A stretch of 64,000 nucleotides of DNA, taken from the NCBI GenBank assembly GCA_963712165.1, contig CAVQGY010000002.1, positions 806,001-870,000 of the forward strand, in the 5' to 3' direction. This document shows positions 1-6,616 of the stretch, in pieces. This DNA is from B10-G9 sp963712165. GTDB lineage: Bacteria > Chloroflexota > Anaerolineae > Anaerolineales > UBA11858. Positions within the stretch are counted from its first letter, which is position 1; every line of letters starts with the position of its first letter. The notes beneath the pieces are model-generated. The model was not told the DNA's origin and made no database searches. It saw only the letters and a list, made by a program, of their open reading frames with translations. A program made the translations under genes and the position numbers.

Positions 1-2
1 AG

Positions 3-773
3 TGCACGATCGAGGAACGGGAAGAGTACGAACCACATATCGTCCAGGATGTGCTGGTATTTGCCGGTGTTGACTATGAAGCCATCCTCCGCGAAGCGGA
101 AAAAGAGGCGGATATCATTCTCTGGGATGGCGGCAATAATGACCTCTCGTTCTACGTGCCTGATTTTCAGATCGTGGTGGCTGACCCTCACCGCCCTGGA
201 CATGAGACCACCTACCATCCCGGGGAGGCCAATGCCCGAACCGCGGATGTGTTTGTGATCAACAAGGTCGATACTGCGGACGCGGAGAATGTCATTTCCT
301 TGCATGAATCTCTGAGGCAACTAGCCCCAGAGGCAACGATCCTGGAAGCTGCTTCCCCGCTTTTCGTGGATGATCCCGGCCAGATCAAGGGCAAACGTGT
401 GCTGGTCGTAGAAGATGGGCCGACACTGACCCACGGAGGAATGGCTTATGGCGCAGGCTGGGTTGCCGCCAGGCGTTTTGGCGCTGCGGAAATCGTAGAC
501 CCTCGACCTTATGCTGTTGGAACCATTCTGGAAACCTACCATAAATATCCCACAACTGGAAATGTCCTGCCAGCTATGGGGTATGGCGACGCCCAGATCA
601 AAGAACTGGAAAAGACCATTAACAATGCAGAGGTTGATCTGGTGGTCATTGGCACCCCCATTGACCTCAGCCGGCTGATGAAGATCAATAAGCCGACCCA
701 GCGGGTTCGGTATGAACTGCAGATCATTGGTCAACCCACTCTGGAGGACCTGCTGAAAGCTAAATTTGCATAG
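3..773 (+). CDS. Cyclic 2,3-diphosphoglycerate synthetase-like GTPase, 5' truncated
   Basis: The gene enters from the left edge: the frame is open from base 3, so only the C-terminal ~256 residues are visible. Seen: an Asp-Gly-Gly-Asn-Asn stretch after a hydrophobic strand, a guanine-specificity-like motif NKVD (about residue 84 of the visible part), a Gly-rich THGGMAYGAG segment, and a C-terminal VVIGTPIDLSR followed by NKPTQRVRYEL. This pattern fits the bacterial relatives of archaeal cyclic 2,3-diphosphoglycerate synthetase, a P-loop enzyme family of about 450 residues. The archaeal enzyme makes an osmolyte from 2,3-diphosphoglycerate; whether bacterial relatives do so is not established by sequence. 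A GTG at 51 is an internal codon. It ends at a hairpin terminator and appears to be the last gene of its transcript. Confidence 0.6.
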   Translation, partial: CTIEEREEYEPHIVQDVLVFAGVDYEAILREAEKEADIILWDGGNNDLSFYVPDFQIVVADPHRPGHETTYHPGEANARTADVFVINKVDTADAENVISLHESLRQLAPEATILEAASPLFVDDPGQIKGKRVLVVEDGPTLTHGGMAYGAGWVAARRFGAAEIVDPRPYAVGTILETYHKYPTTGNVLPAMGYGDAQIKELEKTINNAEVDLVVIGTPIDLSRLMKINKPTQRVRYELQIIGQPTLEDLLKAKFA

Positions 774-804
774 TGAGTCCAATTGATTTAGGAAATCCAC
801 AGAT

Positions 805-844
805 ACCCTGCGGACGAGTGTTTCACTCCTAAACCCCGCAGGGT
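805..844 (+). terminator. Rho-independent terminator-like nested hairpin
   Basis: ACCCTGCGG (805-813) pairs perfectly with CCGCAGGGT (836-844). A second hairpin, GAGTG/CACTC (816-828), is nested in the loop. It sits 32 bp after the partial GTPase gene. The T-run after it is poor, so termination is inferred from position and stem strength. Confidence 0.55.
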
Positions 845-905
845 TCTGTATTTAGTGGTACATTTGTAATTGCCGGAAAATACAATAGTGCTAACGAGCC
901 CAGCT

Positions 906-2168
906 ATGCCAAAATTGGACTGGCCCTCAAAAACAGACCAACCTCTGCCTGAAGGAAAGCTGATCACGGATCAGATTTACCATCCAGCTGTTAAGGATCT
1001 CAAACAGAATAATCACCTGATCCTGGGGGATAACCTGCCTGTGATGAGCGCCTTAATGGAAGACTATGAAGGCAAGATCGATCTCATTTATGTGGATCCG
1101 CCATTTTTCACCAATAAGGGTTATTCGGCCCGGGTAGGAAGGGGAGAGGACTCCCGTAAACCGGAGGAATGGCAGCTGACGGATGGTTACCCTGACGAAT
1201 GGGATGATCTGGAGTCCTACCTGGACATGCTTTATCCCCGGCTCCAAGCCATGTATCGCCTTCTGGCACCGACGGGATCCTTTTTCTTGCATCTGGATTG
1301 GCATGCCAATTCATACGCCAGGATCTTGTTGGATGAGATATTTGGATATGACAATCTGCGAAATGAGATCATCTGGACCTACCATGGTCCATCACCAATC
1401 CGTTCAGCATTTAACCGCAAACATGATTTGATCCTGTTCTATTCCAAAACGGATCAATACTTCTTTGATGTAGATGCTGTGCGTATTCCCTATGCTTCGA
1501 ACACCGTTGATACATTCAAATCTTCTAAAAAAGCTGGTTTTGGCAAGGTGCCCGACCTGGAGAGAGGCAAGGTCCCTGAGGATTGGTGGTATTTTCCCGT
1601 AGTGGCCCGGCTTCATCAAGAAAGAACTGGTTATCCTACTCAGAAACCGGAGCGTTTGCTGGAACGGATCATCCTGGCGACCACCGAACCAGGAGCCATG
1701 GTAGCGGATTTTTTCAGTGGCGCAGGGACAACTGGAAGCGTCTCTGCCAGGCTGGGAAGACGCTTTATCCTCTCCGATAATCAGCCTCGAGCTCTCCACA
1801 CCACCCGGGCTCGATTGATCCTTGATCAGGGATCGAACGAAGCAAAAAATACCAAAGGCTTCCCGCTGCTGGTTCAGCATGAGGTTCAGACCGACCCTGG
1901 CCTGCCTCAAATCACGGGGGATCTGGGGATTCCCGATCCTGAGATCCGGAATGGGTCGGTCCATCTCGATCCGAACTTTGCAGAACAGGTATTGTATTGG
2001 GAAATTGACCCGGATTTTGGGGGAGAGATATTTCACAGCCGATTGAGTGCAGCCCGGCCCTGGCGGAAAGGGTCTCTGATCAGGGAAATGGTTCTGCCTG
2101 ATCAACGGGGCCAGGTCTGTGTGAGGATCGTGCTGATCAACGGAGAGACCATTCAACAGGTGATTTAA
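906..2168 (+). CDS. Beta-class DNA methyltransferase (N6-adenine or N4-cytosine), orphan
   Basis: The DPPF catalytic motif IV (in VDPPFFTNKGYSA, about residue 65 from ATG 906) comes before the SAM-binding motif I (DFFSGAGTTG, about residue 263). This motif order defines the beta class typical of type III Mod subunits and many type II enzymes. A YPTQKP segment precedes motif I, as in this class. Length is about 420 residues. The start is uncertain: TTG 870 and GTG 888 are in frame, and a TACAAT box at 881-886 would favour ATG 906. No restriction endonuclease or specificity subunit lies on either side, so a regulatory or defensive solitary methylase is possible. It converges on the response regulator with a shared hairpin. 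The target base and recognition site cannot be read from the sequence. Confidence 0.75.
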   Translation: MPKLDWPSKTDQPLPEGKLITDQIYHPAVKDLKQNNHLILGDNLPVMSALMEDYEGKIDLIYVDPPFFTNKGYSARVGRGEDSRKPEEWQLTDGYPDEWDDLESYLDMLYPRLQAMYRLLAPTGSFFLHLDWHANSYARILLDEIFGYDNLRNEIIWTYHGPSPIRSAFNRKHDLILFYSKTDQYFFDVDAVRIPYASNTVDTFKSSKKAGFGKVPDLERGKVPEDWWYFPVVARLHQERTGYPTQKPERLLERIILATTEPGAMVADFFSGAGTTGSVSARLGRRFILSDNQPRALHTTRARLILDQGSNEAKNTKGFPLLVQHEVQTDPGLPQITGDLGIPDPEIRNGSVHLDPNFAEQVLYWEIDPDFGGEIFHSRLSAARPWRKGSLIREMVLPDQRGQVCVRIVLINGETIQQVI

Positions 2169-2203
2169 ATCAAAACCCCCGCCTGTTTCACGGGGATTGA
2201 TTT
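2166..2203. terminator. Bidirectional terminator between convergent genes
   Basis: CCCCG (2177-2181) pairs with CGGGG (2191-2195). The flanking A-rich AAATCAA (2166-2172) and T-rich TTGATTT (2197-2203) extend the stem and supply a T-run on both strands. It separates the methyltransferase from the response regulator. Confidence 0.6.
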
Positions 2204-2221
2204 CAGAATATTCAGCCTTCT

Positions 2222-2896
2222 TTACAGATCGAGTTTATAACCTTTGCCCCTCACCGTTAGCAGCAGTTTGGGTTTTTTGGGATTCTTTTCAATGATCTTC
2301 CGCAGCCAGTTGATATGGACATCGAGGGATCGTGTATCCTCTGTATAGTCGGTGTTCCAGATCTTGCTGAAGAGTTTTTTCCGATCGATGACTTTGCCCT
2401 TTTGGTCAATGAGCATTTTCAGCAAATAGGCCATCCTGGGTGTGACATGCTCTTCTTTTTTGTTGCAGCGGATGACCTGCCGGTCCATATCAAGCTGGAT
2501 AGGCCCAGCTTTTAGGAGATCCTTTCCGTCGCTTGGGGCATAGGGAATGATGCGGTTTTCCAGCTTTCGAATAGTAAAGGGATGCACCAGCTGAATATCG
2601 GCTTTGATCTCATTTGTGGGCAAATTGAAGGGAGTGTTGATCAGGATCAGGGGAAGGGAGGGGTACTTGGCATTGACTGTTTTGCAGATCCTGGACCCTG
2701 TTGTCCGCATGGAAGCGGCATCCACAACCATAACATCGGGTTTGTTCCTGGCAAGTTTATCCAGGGCATCCTTCCCTGTGCTGACAAATATGACGTGATA
2801 ACCTTTCGCTTCCAGGTCTGGCACAAAGGAGGGAATATCCGCTCTTCTTTTCCCAGCCCAGAGTATGCGAGTATTTGACGTTATCTTGTCAGTCAT
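2222..2896 (-). CDS. OmpR/PhoB-type response regulator with atypical receiver
   Basis: The 224-residue product has an N-terminal receiver-like domain (about 10-120) and a C-terminal winged-helix DNA-binding domain (about 128-224) of the Trans_reg_C type, ending in the typical TVRGKGYKLDL. The receiver keeps the phosphorylatable-type Asp in MVVDAAS (about residue 57). The paired acidic residues near the N-terminus are absent (ILWAGKRRAD), and the conserved Lys-Pro near the end reads VHPFT, with His in place of Lys. Phosphorylation by a histidine kinase is therefore doubtful, and it may act constitutively or through another input. No kinase gene is adjacent. It has its own TTGCGG-17-TATAAT promoter, and the start ATG 2896 fits that promoter. 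Confidence 0.85.
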   Translation of the reverse strand: MTDKITSNTRILWAGKRRADIPSFVPDLEAKGYHVIFVSTGKDALDKLARNKPDVMVVDAASMRTTGSRICKTVNAKYPSLPLILINTPFNLPTNEIKADIQLVHPFTIRKLENRIIPYAPSDGKDLLKAGPIQLDMDRQVIRCNKKEEHVTPRMAYLLKMLIDQKGKVIDRKKLFSKIWNTDYTEDTRSLDVHINWLRKIIEKNPKKPKLLLTVRGKGYKLDL

Positions 2897-2947
2897 TAGG
2901 GTTCACCTGCAGAGGGGGCAGCTATTTACATGCTGGATAGTTTTGAC

Positions 2948-2976
2948 ATTATATCGTGAAAGACCAAATACCGCAA
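2948..2976 (-). promoter_or_regulatory. Sigma70-type promoter of the response regulator
   Basis: On the minus strand TTGCGG (2976-2971) is followed after 17 bp by TATAAT (2953-2948), about 51 bp upstream of the response-regulator start. The rest of the 2897-3179 gap is AT-rich, and no further gene was seen in it. Confidence 0.65.
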
Positions 2977-3179
2977 ATAGGAATTTGTTAAGATTTGGAT
3001 CGGATATTTTAAGATTATGTATCTATCTGTTGTTCAATTCAAAAACGACATCGATCGAATTTGGTTACGTTTATTATTACAAAACATCCCAGATTATTTA
3101 TTGTCTGCGGGGAATTGTATGGCATCTGAAAGGTATGCCGGGTAGGTGATACAATGGGATTGATCCGATCAGTATAGAA

Positions 3180-4448
3180 ATGGATTTGGATATGTTGATA
3201 CATTCGGCGTCGCAGGTTTTAACACTAGCAGGTGGCCCTCAGCGGGGGAAGAAACTGGGAGAACTGGGCTTGATCCCGGATGGGGCCGTTTTAATGCGAG
3301 CAGGGGAGATCCTGGATGCAGGTCCATCGTCAAAGATGATCGAGCAATACCCCGATGAACAGAAATGGGATGCCCGGCGAGGTGTCCTGATGCCTGGTTT
3401 CGTAGACCCTCACACCCATGTAGTCTGGGCAGGTGATCGGGCGGAGGAATTTGAAAGCCGGCTGGCTGGGAAGACCTATCTAGAGATCCTTGAAGCTGGT
3501 GGGGGCATCCTGTCTACCGTTCGTGAAACCCGGCAGGCCTCTCTTGAGAACCTTAAGGATCAGACCCGGAGCCGGATTCAGGCCATGTTTGCCCAAGGCA
3601 CAACCACTCTGGAAGCCAAAACAGGCTATGGCCTCGATGAAAGTACAGAACATAAGATGCTCCAGGCATTGCTTGAACTAGCTGAAGAAGAAGCTCCAGA
3701 CCTGGTGATCACATATCTGGGGGCGCATGCTGTTCCCCCTGAATTTGCAGGGAACACGGTTGAATATACCGATCATCTCTGTGATGTCCTGCTTCCAGCC
3801 CTGAAAAAATGGTGGCCTGAACAGACGACAAGACCATTACCCTACGTGGATGTTTTTTGTGAGCGGGGAGTATTTGATATCAACCAAAGCCGCCAAATCC
3901 TGGAAAAGGCGATCAGCCTGGGTTTTCCGGTCAAGATCCATGCTGATGAGTTCGAAAACCTGGGAGGCGCGGGCCTGGGGGCCGCTCTGGGGGCCGCATC
4001 GGCTGACCACCTGGTTGTTACATCTGATGAGGATATCTTGGCGCTGGGAAACTCAGATACTGTTGCAGTTGGACTCCCCTGTACTCCATTCGGTCTGGGG
4101 GAGCCTGACTACACGCCGGCCAAGAAAATCCTCGAAGCGGATGGAATCTTGGCTATTGCTACGGATCTCAATCCCGGAACCGCATGGTGCGAGAGTATGC
4201 AGTTCGCAATTGCCCTGGCTTGCCGGTATATGAAACTCACGCCGGCCCAAGCAATCGCCGCAGCTACTATTAACGCGGCCGCAGCCATAGGTCAAGAGGA
4301 AAGGGTCGGGTCTATCGAGCCTGGAAAACAGGCCGACCTGATCCTTCTTGATGTCCCGGATTACAGGCAGCTTGGCTACCGTTTCGGAGGCAACCTGGTA
4401 AGGACTGTGGTAAAAAATGGAAAATTCTATTTCGATGAGGAGGCATAG
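3180..4448 (+). CDS. hutI: Imidazolonepropionase
   Basis: HutI hydrolyses 4-imidazolone-5-propanoate to N-formimino-L-glutamate in histidine degradation. The 422-residue product has the amidohydrolase metal motif HTH (His78/His80, in PHTHVVWAGDR), the substrate-side KTGYGL (about 150), the metal-binding HADEF (about 256) and the ATDLNPGT Asp segment (about 332). It ends with the small beta domain holding GKQADLILLD. Length matches the family. The rest of the hut pathway (hutH, hutU, formiminoglutamate enzymes) is not in the window. The stop overlaps the next start by one base, suggesting co-transcription with the small membrane protein. No strong ribosome-binding site precedes ATG 3180; ATG 3192 is an alternative. 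Confidence 0.93.
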   Translation: MDLDMLIHSASQVLTLAGGPQRGKKLGELGLIPDGAVLMRAGEILDAGPSSKMIEQYPDEQKWDARRGVLMPGFVDPHTHVVWAGDRAEEFESRLAGKTYLEILEAGGGILSTVRETRQASLENLKDQTRSRIQAMFAQGTTTLEAKTGYGLDESTEHKMLQALLELAEEEAPDLVITYLGAHAVPPEFAGNTVEYTDHLCDVLLPALKKWWPEQTTRPLPYVDVFCERGVFDINQSRQILEKAISLGFPVKIHADEFENLGGAGLGAALGAASADHLVVTSDEDILALGNSDTVAVGLPCTPFGLGEPDYTPAKKILEADGILAIATDLNPGTAWCESMQFAIALACRYMKLTPAQAIAAATINAAAAIGQEERVGSIEPGKQADLILLDVPDYRQLGYRFGGNLVRTVVKNGKFYFDEEA

Positions 4449-4630
4449 TGGATCTTTTAGACAATTCACTTGTGATTTGGATCGTGATTGCCGGGATTGG
4501 TTTGCTTGTCCTGCGCTTCATCTTTAAAGTCACCAAAAAGATCATCACCCTGGCTTTCATGATCGGTCTGGCAGGGGCTCTTTATCTATTCATCACACAG
4601 TATGTTTTTACGGGCACAAGCCTGCCCTGA
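4448..4630 (+). CDS. Small membrane protein, function unknown
   Basis: This 60-residue product starts at GTG 4448, overlapping the hutI stop (TAGTG). Two hydrophobic segments are visible (about residues 8-24 and 33-52), separated by a short basic loop RFIFKVTKK. A two-helix membrane hairpin with the positive loop inside is the simplest reading. Tight coupling to hutI supports a real gene, but no family is recognised. It could be a small transporter subunit or a structural peptide; neither can be shown. Confidence 0.55.
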   Translation: MDLLDNSLVIWIVIAGIGLLVLRFIFKVTKKIITLAFMIGLAGALYLFITQYVFTGTSLP

Positions 4631-4663
4631 TCAAACGATCCACCTTTCCTGGAGAGAAACCAC

Positions 4664-5293
4664 ATGCCAACCCTAGAAGAGATCCGGGACTATTATCCTG
4701 TGGATGACCCAGTCCACGGCCTTTCCCACGTCCTGCGCGTTTACCGACTTTGTGAACAGATCGGTCAAATGGAAAACGCCAACTTAAGGATCCTGCGCGC
4801 AGCCGCCTTGCTTCATGATATTGAGGGAGATGTAGATCTCAGGGAGGACCACCATCTGGCTGCGGCTGAATTCGCTGGGAAGGTCCTGCGCCAGAAAGGT
4901 TGGGATGAGGATGAGATTGAGGAAGTTCTGCACTGTATTCGATCCCACCGCTTCCGCGATACCCGGGAAGAGCCCGAATCTCTTGAGGCAAAAATCCTGT
5001 TTGATGCCGATAAAATTGATGCGATAGGAGCTGTAGGTGTGGCCAGGGCTGTAGCCTATGCCGTCAGAGCTGGCATGGATGTGTATGCACCTCCTTCACC
5101 ACACTACCTCAGGACAGGAGAGCTGGCCGAAGGCGAATCCCAGACCGTAGCTCATGAGTACCTGTTTAAGCTTCGCCATATTAAGGAGCGGATCTTTACA
5201 CAGACAGGACGAGATCTGGCGGAATCGAGGCATCAGCGCATGGCAGCCTTTTTTGAGGGTTGGATGGAGGAAATCGGAGAATATCAGGAGTGA
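4664..5293 (+). CDS. HD-domain phosphohydrolase
   Basis: The 209-residue product carries an HD metal-binding set: His18 and His22 (HGLSH), the HD pair at 51-52 (LLHDIEGD), further His residues near 62 and 90 (SHRFRD), and the distal Asp in FDADKIDAIG (about 110). The layout matches predicted HD hydrolases of the YedJ type, which act on phosphate esters, often nucleotides. The substrate is unknown. A GGAGAG ribosome-binding site lies 10 bp upstream of ATG 4664. It probably shares a transcript with hutI and the small membrane protein, and converges on surE with only 9 bp between stops. Confidence 0.85.
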   Translation: MPTLEEIRDYYPVDDPVHGLSHVLRVYRLCEQIGQMENANLRILRAAALLHDIEGDVDLREDHHLAAAEFAGKVLRQKGWDEDEIEEVLHCIRSHRFRDTREEPESLEAKILFDADKIDAIGAVGVARAVAYAVRAGMDVYAPPSPHYLRTGELAEGESQTVAHEYLFKLRHIKERIFTQTGRDLAESRHQRMAAFFEGWMEEIGEYQE

Positions 5294-5302
5294 AGCCTGT
5301 GA

Positions 5303-6112
5303 TTAGTCCTGGCTGAGCAGGTGTTTCAACTGATCCAGATCTACCCTGGATGTGAGATCCAAGCTCAAGGGGGTGACAGCTACGATCCGCTGGTTGACCA
5401 CAGCATGAGAGTCCGTACCTGGGGGAGACTGGTCATAATCTTGTGCGATCTCATATCCCAAAGTTTTTACACCCCGCTCAGACCTGTCTTCTGAGGGAAT
5501 GGGCTCATAAAATCGCAGCGCTGAAAGGCGGGTGATCTGCCAGGGGGTCTCCCGCGAGGCATCTGCTGGTACTTCCACTTTCAAAACACCAACATCGGGC
5601 GGCAGGTTCTTTTCGAGCAAGCGTTGGGCGAAATATCCTGTAAAAAATCCAGCAGTTGTGAAATCTATCTCCTGGGAATAGGATGTGTGATATTCTTTTT
5701 CAGTTTCCAGCGAAACAGCCAGGGATGGGATACCGGCTGCGGCTCCTTCCAGGGCTGCTCCTACTGTGCCGGATACGGTCACGCCCGAACCTACATTCAA
5801 ACCATAATTGATGCCGGATACGATCAGATCAGGTTTCCCAGGGATCAGATCGAAGATGCCATAAAGCACAGCCATAGCTGGTGTGCCTCCCAGAGCATAT
5901 ACAGTCCAATCTTTCCCATTCACAGTCAGCTTTTCCTGATGCACCCGACCGTCCTCTGTGCTGGAAAAGCTGCGACCGGTCCCGGATGACTGCTTCCGGG
6001 GAGCGATAACCGTTACATAACCCAACTCCCCCAGGGCTTCAGCAGCGGCCCATAGTCCGGGGCTTTTGATACCGTCATCGTTTGTCAATAATATCTGTGG
6101 TTCAGTTTTCAT
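5303..6112 (-). CDS. surE: 5'/3'-nucleotidase SurE
   Basis: SurE is a cytosolic metal-dependent phosphatase that removes phosphate from nucleoside monophosphates. The 269-residue product begins MKTEP and reaches the metal-binding NDDG at residues 11-14. SSGTGRS (about 45) and SGINYGLNVGSGVTVSGTVG (about 100) supply the remaining active-site loops. The frame stays open upstream to 6202, but that extension would run through a hairpin and into tRNA-Arg, so ATG 6112 with GAGACAGG just before it is the supported start. It lies directly downstream of the tRNA operon on the same strand, separated by a perfect 11-bp hairpin. Confidence 0.93.
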   Translation of the reverse strand: MKTEPQILLTNDDGIKSPGLWAAAEALGELGYVTVIAPRKQSSGTGRSFSSTEDGRVHQEKLTVNGKDWTVYALGGTPAMAVLYGIFDLIPGKPDLIVSGINYGLNVGSGVTVSGTVGAALEGAAAGIPSLAVSLETEKEYHTSYSQEIDFTTAGFFTGYFAQRLLEKNLPPDVGVLKVEVPADASRETPWQITRLSALRFYEPIPSEDRSERGVKTLGYEIAQDYDQSPPGTDSHAVVNQRIVAVTPLSLDLTSRVDLDQLKHLLSQD

Positions 6113-6130
6113 ATCCTGTCTCTTGTTAAG

Positions 6131-6157
6131 AAAATGAGCGGATGGCCCGCTCATTTT
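6131..6157 (-). terminator. Hairpin between tRNA-Arg and surE
   Basis: AAAATGAGCGG (6131-6141) is perfectly complementary to CCGCTCATTTT (6147-6157), giving an 11-bp stem with a 5-base loop. On the minus strand it follows tRNA-Arg by three bases and ends in TTTT. It is a good candidate for ending the tRNA transcript or marking 3' processing before surE. Confidence 0.75.
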
Positions 6158-6160
6158 AGG

Positions 6161-6233
6161 CACCCTCGGCGTGATTCGAACACGCGACCCCTTACTCCGC
6201 AAGCAAGTGCTCTATCCACTGAGCTACGAGGGT
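6161..6233 (-). tRNA. tRNA-Arg (anticodon GCG)
   Basis: A full cloverleaf is readable on the minus strand. Acceptor ACCCTCG/CGAGGGT, D stem GCTC/GAGC, anticodon stem CTTGC/GTAAG with one G-U, and T arm GCGTG-TTCGAAT-CACGC are all present. The anticodon loop TTGCGGA places GCG at 34-36, which reads CGC and CGU. A20 and C35, identity elements for arginine, are present. CCA is not encoded (GCC then T). Most bacteria read these codons with an ICG (ACG) anticodon instead. Confidence 0.88.
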
Positions 6234-6242
6234 ATATTCAAA

Positions 6243-6335
6243 TGGCGGGGAGGGTGGGATTCGAACCCACGGTCGAGCTTTTGACCCGACAACCGCTTAG
6301 CAGGCGGCCCCAATCGGCCACTCTGGCACCTCCCC
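6243..6335 (-). tRNA. tRNA-Ser (anticodon GCT)
   Basis: Acceptor GGGGAGG pairs with CCTCCCC. The anticodon loop carries GCT, reading AGC and AGU, and a long variable arm of serine type follows. The T arm is GTGGG-TTCGAAT-CCCAC. Unlike its two neighbours, the 3' CCA is encoded after discriminator G. It is the middle gene of a three-tRNA minus-strand operon. Confidence 0.93.
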
Positions 6336-6348
6336 GGGGAGATTAGTG

Positions 6349-6438
<90 letters not shown>

Positions 6439-6463
6439 CAGAAATGGTAACCCGAGCGGAGAG

Positions 6464-6492
6464 ATTTTACCATAGCTGATTATTCGAGGCAA
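6464..6492 (-). promoter_or_regulatory. Promoter of the Ser-Ser-Arg tRNA operon
   Basis: On the minus strand TTGCCT (6492-6487), 17 bp, then TAAAAT (6469-6464), with TGG immediately before the -10 (extended -10). It lies 26 bp before tRNA-Ser(TGA) and is back to back with the ffh promoter. Confidence 0.7.
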
Positions 6493-6514
6493 TGCAGGAG
6501 CCGCCTCCCTCCCC

Positions 6515-6543
6515 TTGACGGGTGACCTCCCACAAGCTAAAAT
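6515..6543 (+). promoter_or_regulatory. Promoter of ffh
   Basis: TTGACG (6515-6520), 17 bp, TAAAAT (6538-6543). A start of transcription near 6550 gives a leader of about 67 nt before ATG 6617. It also shows that the in-frame extension from 6515 cannot be translated from this promoter. Confidence 0.75.
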
Positions 6544-6551
6544 GTCCTCTC

Positions 6552-6590
6552 GCGGATGGCTAAGCTGTTGGCCCTGTCATCCGCTGTTTT
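6552..6590 (+). other. Terminator-like hairpin in the ffh leader
   Basis: GCGGATG (6552-6558) pairs with CATCCGC (6578-6584), and TGTTTTT follows directly. The hairpin would begin at the first transcribed bases, between promoter and start codon. It could attenuate ffh or be a short processed leader. It does not resemble the conserved SRP RNA core. Confidence 0.45.
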
Positions 6591-6616
6591 TATGTATATG
6601 CAGGATCACTATCTTT

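Noticed and set aside
321..800. Minus-strand 159-residue frame opposite the partial GTPase gene
   Set aside because: Overlaps a gene with recognisable motifs; no ribosome-binding site or conserved pattern.
6113..6202. Extended SurE N-terminus
   Set aside because: The extra codons run through the intergenic hairpin and into tRNA-Arg; the family start is MKTEP with NDDG soon after.
6515..6616. Extended Ffh N-terminus
   Set aside because: These codons overlap the promoter boxes at 6515-6543 and do not resemble Ffh; ATG 6617 matches the family start.
6440..6616. SRP (4.5S) RNA gene upstream of ffh
   Set aside because: The conserved SRP loop sequences (GGUCAG-GGAAGCAG type) are absent; only a leader hairpin is present.
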